From positions 3,968,001 to 4,032,000 of the forward strand of contig NZ_CP045293.1 in the NCBI RefSeq assembly GCF_009363075.1: a DNA stretch of 64,000 nt. Direction: 5' to 3'. Below are positions 36,661 through 46,163 of the stretch, in pieces. Every line of letters begins with the position of its first letter. Within the stretch, counting starts at the first letter, position 1. The notes beneath the pieces were generated by a model that ran no database searches, was not told the DNA's origin, and was given only the letters and a program-made list of their open reading frames with translations. The translations under genes and the position numbers were made by a program. This stretch comes from Paenibacillus guangzhouensis. GTDB lineage: Bacteria > Bacillota > Bacilli > Paenibacillales > Paenibacillaceae.

Positions 36661-37366
36661 CATTTCTCCGTACAAGCTTATACCCTAGTCCTCGTACCGT
36701 AATCAAATATTTCGGCACCGCCGGGTTCGGCTCGATCCGCTCGCGAATCCGGTGGATATGGACCATCACGGTATTATCATCGTTAATGCTCAGGTCTCCC
36801 CATACCCGTTCATACAGCTGCTGCTTGTTGAAAATCCCGTTCGGATGCTGACAGAAAAATAACAGCAGTTGAAAGACCTGCGCCGGGCAATCCACCTGTT
36901 CCCCTTGAACCCAAAGTTCGCCGGCATATGCATCTAGTTGAAATCCACCATAATCATAAAAGCTCGTTTTCCGCTCAGGTGCCAGGTCCGTATTCTTGGC
37001 ATAACGCCTTAGCTGCGCCTTTACACGTGCAATGACTTCCAGCGGATTGAACGGCTTCGTGACATAATCATCTGCGCCAAGCGCAAACCCCGTTAATTTA
37101 TCCAGATCCGTCGTTCGTGCTGTCAAGAATAGAATTGGCGCATCCGTCGTCTGCCTAATCCAAGGGCAGATATCAAATCCGCTCTGTCCTGGCAGCATCA
37201 CATCCAGCAGGATCATATCATAAGTCACCCGCTCGCATGCCGCTATCGCCTCTTCCCCCGTCGAGGCTGTATCCACATAGAGGAATCCTTCTTTATTTAA
37301 TACTGTCTTTAGCAGCTTCAAGATGGATGCTTCATCATCAACTAACAAAATTTTGGCTTGATTCAT
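36653..37366 (-). CDS. OmpR-family response regulator
   Basis: 237 residues. Receiver domain with acidic pocket VDDEA, phosphoacceptor Asp in MILLDVMLPGQSG, Thr in LFLTART and Lys in VTKPFNP. The C-terminal winged helix includes VMVHIHRIRERIEPNP and ITVRGLGYKLV. It should control the operon itself and perhaps the divergent M23 gene; a repeat-rich segment lies between them. Confidence 0.94.
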   Translation of the reverse strand: MNQAKILLVDDEASILKLLKTVLNKEGFLYVDTASTGEEAIAACERVTYDMILLDVMLPGQSGFDICPWIRQTTDAPILFLTARTTDLDKLTGFALGADDYVTKPFNPLEVIARVKAQLRRYAKNTDLAPERKTSFYDYGGFQLDAYAGELWVQGEQVDCPAQVFQLLLFFCQHPNGIFNKQQLYERVWGDLSINDDNTVMVHIHRIRERIEPNPAVPKYLITVRGLGYKLVRRNDE

Positions 37367-37429
37367 CTAGCTAGCTCCAATCGTTCTGTACTGCTATCAC
37401 CTTAACATCTTTTGAATACAGAGAGTAGA

Positions 37430-37474
37430 TTCTGATCCTTAACAGAACCTTAATTTTCACGCACAAGATTAAGG
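37430..37474. promoter_or_regulatory. Candidate regulator site between divergent genes
   Basis: CCTTAAT (37448-37454) and ATTAAGG (37468-37474) form an inverted repeat, with further TTAACAG/TTAAG-like repeats ahead of it. It lies between the response regulator and the M23 gene and could be the binding site of the OmpR-type regulator. Confidence 0.45.
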
Positions 37475-37557
37475 TACTGATAAGCTTGCGTTATTCGTGA
37501 GATAAACTCCATCCATTATGATTAAATACGATCAAGAATAAAGGAGCGAATACACGA

Positions 37558-38574
37558 ATGCATATGAACACAAAATCCAGGCTGCTTCAAATCGTCTGCG
37601 CCATCGCCATGGTTGGAGCCTTGTCAGCCTGTGCGCGGAACACGACCGACATATCAACGAATACGCCATCCGTAAACCAAACGACTTCTTCTACCGAGGT
37701 GAACGCTGTGAATACGAAGACATTTCAACCGGAAGAACTGCCGGATCTCCTACTTCAAGGGAAACTTGAGATGGTACATGGACAATTTGATTCACAATTT
37801 CAGCAGAAGGTCTCACTGAAAGACATGGAACAACTCTCCGCTTTTCATGAAGGCGTCAAGTCCTATTCCTTGCAATCAACGATGAAGATTAACGGGTTTA
37901 GCAAGTACGTCTGGACCGAACCGTCAGGCGCGAAGGGGATTCAAGCCATATTCAATTCGGATGGACGTATATCCGGACTGCTTCTACTCCCGTTAGAGTC
38001 TTTCCCGGAGACGGATGCGAAGAAATCGGTTACGACCTTTGCGCTTCCATTCCACGGAGACTGGTTCACCTTCTGGGGCGGAACGAATGTCCTTGTCAAT
38101 TACCACTATGAACATCCAAGTCAGCGGTATGCCTATGATTTCGTGCAGCAAAAAAATGGCAGCTCCTATGAAGGCGATGCCACGAAATTATCCAGCTATT
38201 ATGCTTTCGGTCAACCTATACTCGCTTCGGCTCCCGGCAAAGTAATTGAATTGAAGAATCAGATCCCCGATAATGAACCCGTAGGAACGATGAATGAAAA
38301 AGAACCTTCCGGAAACTATGTTGTCATCGACCATGGAAACGGCGAATACAGTATGTACGCCCATTTGAAGAAAGGATCTGTCAAAGTAAAGGTCGGCGAT
38401 CAGGTGCAGACGGGAGATTTGCTCGGCTTATGCGGCAACTCTGGCAATTCAAGCGAACCCCATCTCCATTTCCAAGTGTCGAACGGCGTAGATTTATTCC
38501 AATCCGAGTCCATTCGAGTTCAATTTAGGAAGAGCGAAGACTATATACAAGGAACAACAATAAAGGCGCCGTAA
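37558..38574 (+). CDS. M23-family peptidase lipoprotein with DUF3887-like domain
   Basis: 338 residues. The signal IVCAIAMVGALSACARN has lipobox LSAC. Residues about 60-150 (LLLQGKLEMVHGQFDSQFQQ) resemble the DUF3887 domain. The C-terminal LytM-type domain has YAYDFVQQKNGSS, GNYVVIDHGNGEYSMYAHLK and PHLHFQVSNG, which give the zinc ligands. It likely cleaves peptidoglycan or acts in wall stress. AAAGGAG lies 11 bases ahead of the ATG. Confidence 0.88.
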   Translation: MHMNTKSRLLQIVCAIAMVGALSACARNTTDISTNTPSVNQTTSSTEVNAVNTKTFQPEELPDLLLQGKLEMVHGQFDSQFQQKVSLKDMEQLSAFHEGVKSYSLQSTMKINGFSKYVWTEPSGAKGIQAIFNSDGRISGLLLLPLESFPETDAKKSVTTFALPFHGDWFTFWGGTNVLVNYHYEHPSQRYAYDFVQQKNGSSYEGDATKLSSYYAFGQPILASAPGKVIELKNQIPDNEPVGTMNEKEPSGNYVVIDHGNGEYSMYAHLKKGSVKVKVGDQVQTGDLLGLCGNSGNSSEPHLHFQVSNGVDLFQSESIRVQFRKSEDYIQGTTIKAP

Positions 38575-38588
38575 TCGGCGCCTTTATT
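38560..38588. terminator. Bidirectional terminator
   Basis: AAAGGCGCC (38562-38570) and GGCGCCTTT (38577-38585), perfect arms between convergent genes. Confidence 0.85.
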
Positions 38589-38590
38589 TG

Positions 38591-38803
38591 TTATGATTTT
38601 CGCGGTCGAATTCGCATATACTCGTTAATCTTCACATCTAGCAGACTACTAATTTGAATAACGATATCAGAAGTAAATGATTTCTCTAACAATACGATTT
38701 CTTCCATCTTGAGACGTAAAAATTGAATTTCGTCCTCCAGAGTAATCGCAGACGAGTATGAATCTCTCGCTTTGTCGCGCAAATCATATTCTACAGAATA
38801 CAA
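38591..38803 (-). CDS. Spo0E-like aspartyl-phosphate phosphatase
   Basis: 70 residues, two helices. The central helix of the hairpin, DEIQFLRLKMEEIV, and the second, QISSLLDVKINEYM, match the Spo0E family (motif SxxLDxxI/L). Members remove phosphate from Spo0A and delay sporulation. GGGAGG precedes the start. Confidence 0.75.
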   Translation of the reverse strand: MYSVEYDLRDKARDSYSSAITLEDEIQFLRLKMEEIVLLEKSFTSDIVIQISSLLDVKINEYMRIRPRKS

Positions 38804-38925
38804 TACGATCCCTCCCCGGAGTACAAATTCAAAGACGACTTATGCAAAAATTCTATCAAAACATAATAAAAGTGAGACTCATGTTATATTATATCAAAAG
38901 TTCCCTATTATTGGTATATTATTTT

Positions 38926-40125
38926 TCATGAATTTCTCAGTTTCAAGAGAAAGTTACCAATTCTGTCAAAGGCTTCGTTTAATTGGGAAACGGATGTCGC
39001 ATAAGAGCAGCGTAAGAATCCTTCACCGCCAAGGCCGAACACATCCCCCGGAACAGCGGCAACTTTCGCTTCCATCAGCAATCTTGTCGCAAATTCCTGC
39101 GATGAAAGTCCTGTCGATTGAATCGACGGGAACGCATAGAATGCGCCTTGCGGCTCATGACATTCCAGTCCGATCTCACGGAAGCTCTTCACCACAAGTC
39201 TTCTCCGTTGGTTATAGGATTCGACCATGCGATCCTTCTCTTCCATCCCGTTCGTCAAGGCTTCCAGGGCAGCCACTTGCCCCATGGTTGGAGCACACAT
39301 AACCGTATATTGATGGATTTTCAGCATCGCAGCAATAATCTCAGGATGACCGCACGCATATCCCATCCGCCAGCCTGTCATCGCGAACGCCTTAGAGAAC
39401 CCGCTTACGAGAATCGTACGATCCTTCATCCCAGGCAGTGATGCGAAGCTCACATGCTTCTGGTCATAAGTCAATTCCGCATAGATTTCATCCGAGATCA
39501 CGATAAGATCGTTCTCTTCTACAATCTTCGCAATCGGCAACCAATCCTCACGCGTCATGATTCCACCCGTTGGATTGCTCGGATAGCACAGGATGAGCAC
39601 CTTGGAACGTGGTGTAATCGCAGCTCGAAGTGATTCCGCAGTTAACTTGAACTGATCCTTCGCGAACGTCTCAATTCCGACAGGAACGCCGCCACCAATC
39701 GCAGTAATCGGCGAATACGTAATATAGCAAGGCTCTGGAATGAGAATCTCATCTCCAGGCGCAATTAATGCACGAAGTGCCAAGTCAATCGCTTCACTTC
39801 CGCCGACGGTGACGAGAATTTCATTTCCCGGGTCATATTCAACATGGAATTCATGATTCAAATATTGGCCAATCGCCTCACGCAGCTCCGGAATTCCCGC
39901 ATTAGAAGTATATTTGGTCTTGCCGCGCTCCAAGGAGTATACGCATGCTTCGCGTACATGCCATGGGGTGCTGAAATCCGGCTCGCCTACCCCTAATGTG
40001 ATAATATCCTTATTCCCTACTGCCAAGTCAAAAAACTTCCGAATCCCCGATGGCGGAATCGCACGTACAGCAGGAGCTAAATACGATGACATCGATTTAT
40101 TTTGTTCTTCCTCTTTTATGATCAT
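38926..40125 (-). CDS. PLP-dependent aminotransferase (AlaT/PatA-like)
   Basis: 399 residues, fold type I class I/II aminotransferase. The PLP lysine is in ILVSGFSKAFAMTGWRMGYA; CYPSNPTGG and the early GVGEPDFSTPWHV are family motifs. The gene follows an Lrp-type regulator with 18 bp between, the same arrangement as alaR-alaT (yugG-yugH) in Bacillus subtilis, where AlaT makes alanine. Substrate is inferred from this context. GGAAG precedes the ATG. Confidence 0.85.
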   Translation of the reverse strand: MIIKEEEQNKSMSSYLAPAVRAIPPSGIRKFFDLAVGNKDIITLGVGEPDFSTPWHVREACVYSLERGKTKYTSNAGIPELREAIGQYLNHEFHVEYDPGNEILVTVGGSEAIDLALRALIAPGDEILIPEPCYITYSPITAIGGGVPVGIETFAKDQFKLTAESLRAAITPRSKVLILCYPSNPTGGIMTREDWLPIAKIVEENDLIVISDEIYAELTYDQKHVSFASLPGMKDRTILVSGFSKAFAMTGWRMGYACGHPEIIAAMLKIHQYTVMCAPTMGQVAALEALTNGMEEKDRMVESYNQRRRLVVKSFREIGLECHEPQGAFYAFPSIQSTGLSSQEFATRLLMEAKVAAVPGDVFGLGGEGFLRCSYATSVSQLNEAFDRIGNFLLKLRNS

Positions 40126-40143
40126 GGCTACTCTTCCTTTACG

Positions 40144-40635
40144 TTACGGTGAGATAATGAGACGGTGATCGTCTTCATGCTCTTCGAATATAATTCCATC
40201 TTGCTTATATTTTTTGAGAATAAAATGCGTCTTCGTCGATAGCACCGAATCAATCGGTGATAATTTATCCGACACGAAGCTGGCCACTTCCTTCAGGTTC
40301 TTTCCTTCTACCTCAACGAGCAAATCATATGCGCCTGACATGAGATAGACTGATTTCACTTGCGGGAACAAATAGATCCGCTCCGCAATCCCTTCAAATC
40401 CGCGTCCCCGTTCAGGTGTAATCTGAACTTCGATGAGCGCCGTGACTTTGTCGTCTTCTACTTTGCTCCAGTTCACAACGGTCGCATACTTGACGATTAC
40501 ATGATCTTCTTCAAGCTCCGCAATGGCCGTTTTGACTTCTGCTTCATTCACTCCGAGCAGCGTGGCGAGCAGCTCTGGATCCCGTCGAGCATCTTCTTTT
40601 AACAAGTCTAGAATTTGTAATTTTAGCGCGTTCAT
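40144..40635 (-). CDS. Lrp/AsnC-family transcription regulator
   Basis: 163 residues. The N-terminal helix-turn-helix (ELLATLLGVNEAEVKTAIAE) is followed by the RAM ligand-binding domain (VTALIEVQITPERGRGFEGI, VKSVYLMSGAYDLLVEVEG). It resembles AlaR, which activates alaT. The start at 40635 has GGGAGG eight bases upstream. It is the first gene of the pair. Confidence 0.88.
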   Translation of the reverse strand: MNALKLQILDLLKEDARRDPELLATLLGVNEAEVKTAIAELEEDHVIVKYATVVNWSKVEDDKVTALIEVQITPERGRGFEGIAERIYLFPQVKSVYLMSGAYDLLVEVEGKNLKEVASFVSDKLSPIDSVLSTKTHFILKKYKQDGIIFEEHEDDHRLIISP

Positions 40636-40763
40636 TTCACAGACCTCCCAAACCATAATAACTATATTACAACGAATACCAACTTCATGCAAAACAAAAT
40701 AAACCTACAAAGTGGTGTTTTTGCATAGAAGCTATCTAGATACTTTGCGGGGACCCAAAAACA

Positions 40764-40808
40764 AAAAAACCGCTCCAGCGGGCGTTGCATTCCCTCTCGA
40801 AGCGGTAC
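40764..40808 (-). terminator. Terminator of the coat-protein genes
   Basis: ACCGCT (40768-40773 side) and AGCGGT (40799-40804 side) arms around a partly paired loop, followed on the minus strand by TTTTTTTG. Confidence 0.7.
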
Positions 40809-40816
40809 TTGACTCA

Positions 40817-41230
40817 TTACATATAATACGGGTTCTTTCCGCTGCTCGGTGGCTGAGCCCCATGCATATGCGATTGATAATGCATCGGCTGCCCCATGCC
40901 GCTCATTTGCTGCTGAACGAACTGATCCGTCTGCTGATGTTTTTGCTGTGCTTGTAGAATTTGTTTATCGATGGATTGCTTTAGTGCAGGAGCCGGCTTC
41001 GAATACATCTGATTTTGCTGCATGAAATTGTAGAGCTCCCCCTGCATCCGCATGGAGTGATTCTGAAGTTCCATGAACATTTGGCGCACATTTGGGCAAG
41101 AAGCTTCTGTCGTTGCCGTCGTATATTCCGAAACTGTTCTTTTTAAATCCGTTAATACCGTTAGAAGCATATCTTTATCTTGCATAATGCCACCATGATG
41201 TTGTCCTTGTCCTTGATACTGCGTGTACAC
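40817..41230 (-). CDS. CotF-like spore coat protein
   Basis: 137 residues, GTG start nine bases after GGAGG. DKDMLLTVLTDLKRTVSEYT and CPNVRQMFMELQNHSMRMQG match the four-helix CotF/ferritin-like coat family. The tail is rich in Gln, Met and His (QQMSGMGQPMHYQSHMHG), usual for coat proteins. It lies 27 bp after a smaller relative, probably cotranscribed in the mother cell. Confidence 0.82.
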   Translation of the reverse strand: MYTQYQGQGQHHGGIMQDKDMLLTVLTDLKRTVSEYTTATTEASCPNVRQMFMELQNHSMRMQGELYNFMQQNQMYSKPAPALKQSIDKQILQAQQKHQQTDQFVQQQMSGMGQPMHYQSHMHGAQPPSSGKNPYYM

Positions 41231-41257
41231 TTGTCATTCCTCCTTCATATGCGTGCG

Positions 41258-41494
41258 TTACTGAATTTGGCTTGGCGCCATCGACTGATGCTGCTGAAGT
41301 GATTGGATCAAAATTTGCATATGGTGGTGATGCTCTTTCGCCATTTGAGTGCACAGTTGCTTAACACCAGGATTCGTCGAATTGTTCGCAGCAACGGCGC
41401 ATTGCTTGAGCAGCAAATCCTCATTCGTAATTGAATCGGAGATATAATCCAGTTCTTTGCCGGAAATCGGCTGTTGTTGCATCATGTTGTGCAT
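41258..41494 (-). CDS. Small spore coat-associated protein
   Basis: 78 residues. SGKELDYISDSITNEDLLLK and PGVKQLCTQMAKEHHHHMQI resemble half of a CotF-like helical bundle. Ends in a Gln- and Met-rich tail. AAGGAGG precedes the start. It is upstream of and codirectional with the larger CotF-like gene. Confidence 0.75.
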   Translation of the reverse strand: MHNMMQQQPISGKELDYISDSITNEDLLLKQCAVAANNSTNPGVKQLCTQMAKEHHHHMQILIQSLQQHQSMAPSQIQ

Positions 41495-41624
41495 TGCTTA
41501 TTTCCTCCTTGTTGGGACACAGTACTCATTCTTCTTTAGAATGGACTAAGCCGAGAGGAATTATGTATCGGCTAAAAACTGGAAAATGCTCATGTCCACA
41601 TCGTTCACATCCTAGCCTGACAAT

Positions 41625-41667
41625 GCAAAAAGCCCCGTTCACGCCAATTGACGCAATAACGAGGCTT
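41625..41667 (-). terminator. Terminator of the cysteine synthase gene
   Basis: AAGCCCCGTT (41630-41639) and AACGAGGCTT (41658-41667), one mismatch, with TTTTTG on the minus strand. Confidence 0.8.
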
Positions 41668-41682
41668 AATCATGTGATTCCA

Positions 41683-42600
41683 TTAGAACAAATCCATACT
41701 CAAATAACGTTCTCCCGTATCCGGCGCCACCGCAAGCACGCGTTTGCCTGGACCCAGCTTTGCAGCGAGCGCAAGCGCGGCCCATACGGTCGCTCCCGAT
41801 GAAGGACCAACGAGTATGCCTTCTTGACGAGCAAGCCGTCTCGTTGTCTCAAGCGCATCCTCATCTGCAACTTGAACGATCTCATCATACACAGATGTGT
41901 TCAGAATCGATGGGATAAATCCCGGGCTTGTACCGACCAGCTTATGCGGGCCTGGAGATCCGCCGGATAAGACCGGAGATCCCTTCGGTTCAACGACGGC
42001 AATGTGCAGTTCAGGCCATTGCTCTCGCAGCGTCTCCCCAGTACCGGTAATGGTGCCGCCCGTTCCAGCGGATGCGACGAATGCATCCAACCGACCTTCC
42101 ATCTGTTTTATAATCTCGAGCGCTGTCGTGTGACGGTGCGCCCCCGGATTCGAACCATTCTCGAACTGATTCGGAATAAAACTGTTCTCGATCTCGCGAG
42201 CAAGCTCCTTCGCTTTGCGCAGTGCGCCAGGCATTCGCTCAGCGGCAGGCGTAAGCACGATTTCCGCACCGTAGGCTCGCAGCAGATTAATGCGCTCTGC
42301 CGTCATGTTGTCAGGCATGACGAGAATCGCGCGATACCCTTTGGCCGCTGCTGTCATGGCTAATCCAATACCGGTATTTCCGCTCGTCGGTTCGATAATG
42401 GTCGCACCTGGCTGCAGGACACCCACTTGTTCGGCATCGACAATCATTTGATACGCCGCCCGATCCTTTACGCTTCCGCTCGGATTGAACATCTCCAGCT
42501 TCACGAATACGTCCGCGTGCTGATCTGTCACCATTCGCATGAGTTGAACAACCGGCGTATCTCCGATCAAATCCGTAATATGCTGCACGACACGTGGCAT
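41683..42600 (-). CDS. Cysteine synthase
   Basis: 305 residues, PLP fold type II, makes cysteine from O-acetylserine and sulfide. The PLP lysine is in NPSGSVKDRAAY; EPTSGNTGIGLAM binds the substrate carboxyl and SAGTGGTITGTG binds PLP phosphate. VGPSSGATVWAAL closes the active site. It resembles CysK; a CBS-like role cannot be excluded. GGGAGAGAGGA precedes the ATG. Confidence 0.9.
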   Translation of the reverse strand: MPRVVQHITDLIGDTPVVQLMRMVTDQHADVFVKLEMFNPSGSVKDRAAYQMIVDAEQVGVLQPGATIIEPTSGNTGIGLAMTAAAKGYRAILVMPDNMTAERINLLRAYGAEIVLTPAAERMPGALRKAKELAREIENSFIPNQFENGSNPGAHRHTTALEIIKQMEGRLDAFVASAGTGGTITGTGETLREQWPELHIAVVEPKGSPVLSGGSPGPHKLVGTSPGFIPSILNTSVYDEIVQVADEDALETTRRLARQEGILVGPSSGATVWAALALAAKLGPGKRVLAVAPDTGERYLSMDLF

Positions 42601-42619
42601 ACGCAGTCCTCTCTCTCCC

Positions 42620-43042
42620 TTAGCGGCTAAGTCGGTTAATCATCTTCTGGCGATCTTCGCCCGATAAGACATAAGTCACTTGGAAGCATCCTGTGCACAC
42701 ATACATGTTCACGTTGAACGGTGCTTCGACAAATGGCTGCCCTACGGCTTCAGGAATATTCGGCTGGAATGCGTTAGGCGCCGTTGCTTGCTTCCCGGCG
42801 AGCACCATATATTCGCGACAGTACATACATTCAGGCACTTCATCTTGCTGATCCAAGACTTGTTCAACGGTCTCTTCATAACGGCCCATCTGCTCGTCAT
42901 CTTCCGTGACGGCATCAAGCTGCACCTGCAGCGTACGATAACCTTTCAGTTCATTATTGCAATGCGGACATTCTTCCTCTGGGCCGATCTCCTCATCCCA
43001 TACAATCTCCGTATCACACCAAGGACAAATTACTGGTTCCAT
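42620..43042 (-). CDS. Zinc-ribbon protein of unknown function
   Basis: 140 residues. CPWCDTEIVWDEEIGPEEEC followed by PHCNNE is one zinc ribbon; CMYCREYMV and CTGCFQVTYV give a second CxxC set. The middle is acidic. No known catalytic motif. It sits between the cysteine synthase gene and small membrane-protein genes, all in the same direction. GAGGGAAT precedes the start. Confidence 0.65.
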   Translation of the reverse strand: MEPVICPWCDTEIVWDEEIGPEEECPHCNNELKGYRTLQVQLDAVTEDDEQMGRYEETVEQVLDQQDEVPECMYCREYMVLAGKQATAPNAFQPNIPEAVGQPFVEAPFNVNMYVCTGCFQVTYVLSGEDRQKMINRLSR

Positions 43043-43069
43043 AGTCTATTCCCTCACGATTCTTAAGTT

Positions 43070-43150
43070 CTATATGTTTATCCAATAAATAACACCAATC
43101 ACAACAAAGATGAGTGCTAGCGCAAACAACGTTCCCCATAAATATTTCAT
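43070..43150 (-). CDS. Very small single-pass membrane protein
   Basis: 26 residues, MKYLWGTLFALALIFVVIGV followed by IYWINI: almost entirely one membrane segment with one basic residue at the N-terminus. AAGGGG lies upstream, but 14 bases away, so initiation support is weak. It is between the DUF350 gene and the zinc-ribbon gene, codirectional with both. Confidence 0.45.
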   Translation of the reverse strand: MKYLWGTLFALALIFVVIGVIYWINI

Positions 43151-43183
43151 CCGTTTAACGATTCCCCTTCTCTATCCAAGCTT

Positions 43184-43603
43184 CTAAGACAGTCCTGCAC
43201 TAATAATAAAAGACAACGAGATCGAGATCATCATCGCAATAAGCCCTACGGCCCGATTATCTTTGCCGATCTCCTCATCAATATGAAACACAGGCGTCAA
43301 AAACTCAAATAAGAAATAAGCAATGATTAAGAGTACGAATCCGAAGGAGGCCCAGGCGAGCGATTCATAAATCGTCCTGGCCTCTTGAATACTCGAGCGA
43401 AAAATATTGCATATACCAAATATTTTGCCGCCCGTTGCCATGGCGACAGCCACATTCCCACGCCGAATTTCTTCCCAACACCGGTATTTGGTGAACAGCT
43501 CAAAACAAGCTAAGAAGACGATCAGCGCAAGAACAGCGACTGAAAAATAAGCTACCATTGAGAAATAAGGATTTAAGAGCAACGTCTCCAGTTGATTCCC
43601 CAT
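43184..43603 (-). CDS. DUF350-family membrane protein
   Basis: 139 residues with about four membrane segments (VAYFSVAVLALIVFLACFEL, then near 60-75, WASFGFVLLIIAYFLFEFL, and AVGLIAMMISISLSFIISAG). NVAVAMATGGKIFGI is typical of DUF350 proteins, whose function is unknown. GAGGAGG lies six bases ahead of the ATG at 43603. It follows mutS2 closely. Confidence 0.8.
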   Translation of the reverse strand: MGNQLETLLLNPYFSMVAYFSVAVLALIVFLACFELFTKYRCWEEIRRGNVAVAMATGGKIFGICNIFRSSIQEARTIYESLAWASFGFVLLIIAYFLFEFLTPVFHIDEEIGKDNRAVGLIAMMISISLSFIISAGLS

Positions 43604-43647
43604 GCCGATCCTCCTCACCCATCATCAATTCACCGCAAAGATCTCCA

Positions 43648-46011
43648 TTAAGACAATTCAGCGACTGTCACGCCAGATCCGCCTTCGCCATAGTTACCAA
43701 GGCGATAGCTCTTTACGTGACGATGCTTACGCAAGTATTCTTGAATCCCCGTGCGCAGAATGCCTGTTCCTTTGCCGTGTATGATATAGATCTGACCCAG
43801 ATTCGATAAGAAAGCCTCATCAATGAATCGGTCCACTTCCATAAGCGCCTCTTCGAGGTTCGCTCCCCGCAGGTCGAGCTCCGTACGCACATTGTCATCC
43901 CGTGTCCGTTTGACACTTGTAACATGACGCTGCTGCTGCACTTTGGCTGTCGCAGCCGCCTGCACCATTTCTAGATCGTTCAAGCTAACTTTCATCTTCA
44001 TAATCCCAAGCTGTACAACAGCTTCTGTACCTACCATCTCGACGACATGCCCCCGTTGATTCAAGCTGTAGACCATAACTTCGTCTCCCGCTTGGATCGG
44101 TCTCGCCTGCTTGGTCTTCGCACGTTTTGGTGCTTGCGTACGGCGCGCAGGTTCGGCTTCATCCAATTGGCGACGCGCTGCAATCAGCTTGTGTTCCTTG
44201 ACCGAGGCGCCTTCCTCCATCGCGAGCTTACGCAAATCTGCAATAATAGTCTCGGCTTCACGACGCGCCTTGCTAACCACTTCACGCGCTTCTTCTTCAG
44301 CCTTAGCAATCATCTTATCACGTTGCGCATCAAACCGCTCCCGCTCGCTCTCTTGCTGCTTGCGGAGCGCCTCAAGCTCACGACGCAGCTGCTCGGCACT
44401 GACGCGTTCCGCTTCTGCGCTTAAGCGATTCTCTTCGAGGGAAGCGATCATACTCTCGACGCGCATATCCTCTTCTTTGACATTACCGCGTGCATGTTCA
44501 ATGATTTCATTCGATAATCCGAGCCGCTCCGCAATTGCAAATGCATTACTTCGTCCAGGCACACCCACGAGGAGACGATACGTTGGACTGAGCGTTTGTA
44601 CATCAAATTCCATACTGGCGTTAATTACGCCTTTACGATCATAAGCATAAGCTTTGAGCTCACTATAATGCGTTGTCGCAACCATCCGGCAGCCTTTCGC
44701 ATGAATATGCTCCAGGATCGAGATCGCAAGCGCCGATCCTTCGGCAGGGTCCGTACCTGCTCCAAGCTCATCTAAGAGAACCAAGCTCTTCTCCGTCATT
44801 TGCTGCAGGATCCGAATAATATTCGTCATATGGCTGGAGAAGGTACTGAGGCTCTGCTCAATACTCTGCTCATCTCCAATATCGGCATAGATCGCATCGA
44901 AGACACACATCTGACTGCCGTCTTCAGCTGGAATGAACAACCCCGACATCGCCATGAGACTTAGCAATCCAATCGTCTTCAGCGACACGGTCTTACCACC
45001 TGTATTCGGCCCCGTCACGATAATTGAAGTAAACGAATTCCCGAGCTCCAGATCGATCGGTACGACTTTATCCAAGTCAATCAACGGATGGCGCCCCTTA
45101 CGCAGCTTCATAAAGCCGCGATCATTCATCATCGGCAAGGTGGCCTTCATGACATGAGCAAGACGAGCTTTGGCAAACATGAAGTCGAGGTCTCCCATAA
45201 TTTCGACATCCGCCCGAAGTAGAACTTCCTGTTCTCCCGCTTCGGATGACAATCGATATAGAATTTTCTCGATTTCTCGTTCTTCCTTCAATCTTGCCTC
45301 ACGAAGCTTATTATTCATAGCCACAATCGATTCGGGCTCAATGAACATCGTAGCCCCCGAACTCGATTGGTCATGTACGATACCACCGAAATGCGAACGA
45401 TATTCGCTCTTCACGGGAATAACGAATCGATCATTCCGGATGGTAATCAATTGATCTTGCAGCATCTTCGATACGGAAGACGAACGAATCATCTGTTCTA
45501 ATTTCTCACGAATTCGAACCTCGCCATTGCGCAACTCCCTGCGAATGAGTGCAAGCTCGGCACTCGCTTGATCCATAACATCCGCTTGATCGTCGATACA
45601 AGCTTTGATTGAATCTTCAAGCGGCTTCTGATCTGTGATCAACTGACTCAGGTCATGGATGAGCGGTACCGGCTCGTCATCATGCACCTGTTCAATGAAG
45701 CGCTTCACTCTTCTTCCGCCGAAGATCGTGTTCGCAATATCAAGGAGTTCATGTGCATTCAGCATGCCCCCGATATGCGCGCGTCTTAAACTGCTGCGTA
45801 TATCTACAATGCCCCCGAATGGCGCGCTTCCTTTGAGTCGATCGATGGTGTACGCTTCATCTGTTGCCTGTAAGAGCCGCTTCACATCATTTAGAGAAGA
45901 TACAGGTTGCAGTGATTCCGCCATTTCTTTCCCAATACTCGTCGAAGCATGGCTAGCTAATCTATGTAAAATCTTCTCATATTCCATCGTTCTAAATATT
46001 TTCTTATCCAC
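43648..46011 (-). CDS. mutS2: Endonuclease MutS2
   Basis: 787 residues. It lacks the mismatch-recognition domain of MutS1. The ATPase has Walker A TGPNTGGKTVSLKT and Walker B LVLLDELGAGTDPAEGSAL; a long coiled coil (SAEAERVSAEQLRRELEALR) and the C-terminal Smr nuclease domain follow, with ELDLRGANLEEAL and IIHGKGTGILR. Family members restrain recombination and also act on collided or stalled ribosomes (RqcU). The length matches the family. Confidence 0.96.
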   Translation of the reverse strand: MDKKIFRTMEYEKILHRLASHASTSIGKEMAESLQPVSSLNDVKRLLQATDEAYTIDRLKGSAPFGGIVDIRSSLRRAHIGGMLNAHELLDIANTIFGGRRVKRFIEQVHDDEPVPLIHDLSQLITDQKPLEDSIKACIDDQADVMDQASAELALIRRELRNGEVRIREKLEQMIRSSSVSKMLQDQLITIRNDRFVIPVKSEYRSHFGGIVHDQSSSGATMFIEPESIVAMNNKLREARLKEEREIEKILYRLSSEAGEQEVLLRADVEIMGDLDFMFAKARLAHVMKATLPMMNDRGFMKLRKGRHPLIDLDKVVPIDLELGNSFTSIIVTGPNTGGKTVSLKTIGLLSLMAMSGLFIPAEDGSQMCVFDAIYADIGDEQSIEQSLSTFSSHMTNIIRILQQMTEKSLVLLDELGAGTDPAEGSALAISILEHIHAKGCRMVATTHYSELKAYAYDRKGVINASMEFDVQTLSPTYRLLVGVPGRSNAFAIAERLGLSNEIIEHARGNVKEEDMRVESMIASLEENRLSAEAERVSAEQLRRELEALRKQQESERERFDAQRDKMIAKAEEEAREVVSKARREAETIIADLRKLAMEEGASVKEHKLIAARRQLDEAEPARRTQAPKRAKTKQARPIQAGDEVMVYSLNQRGHVVEMVGTEAVVQLGIMKMKVSLNDLEMVQAAATAKVQQQRHVTSVKRTRDDNVRTELDLRGANLEEALMEVDRFIDEAFLSNLGQIYIIHGKGTGILRTGIQEYLRKHRHVKSYRLGNYGEGGSGVTVAELS

Positions 46012-46163
46012 TGAGCAATTCAGCTCCTCTCGATGTTATTATAGCCGAACCGCGCACGTAAAGCCATGTTCGGGCTTTTTTTCACCTGTACTCATAATGT
46101 TCGCCAAGAAGGGTAAAATAATCGTTGAACCCGTTGTAATGATTAAATTAAAGGAGGATTCAC

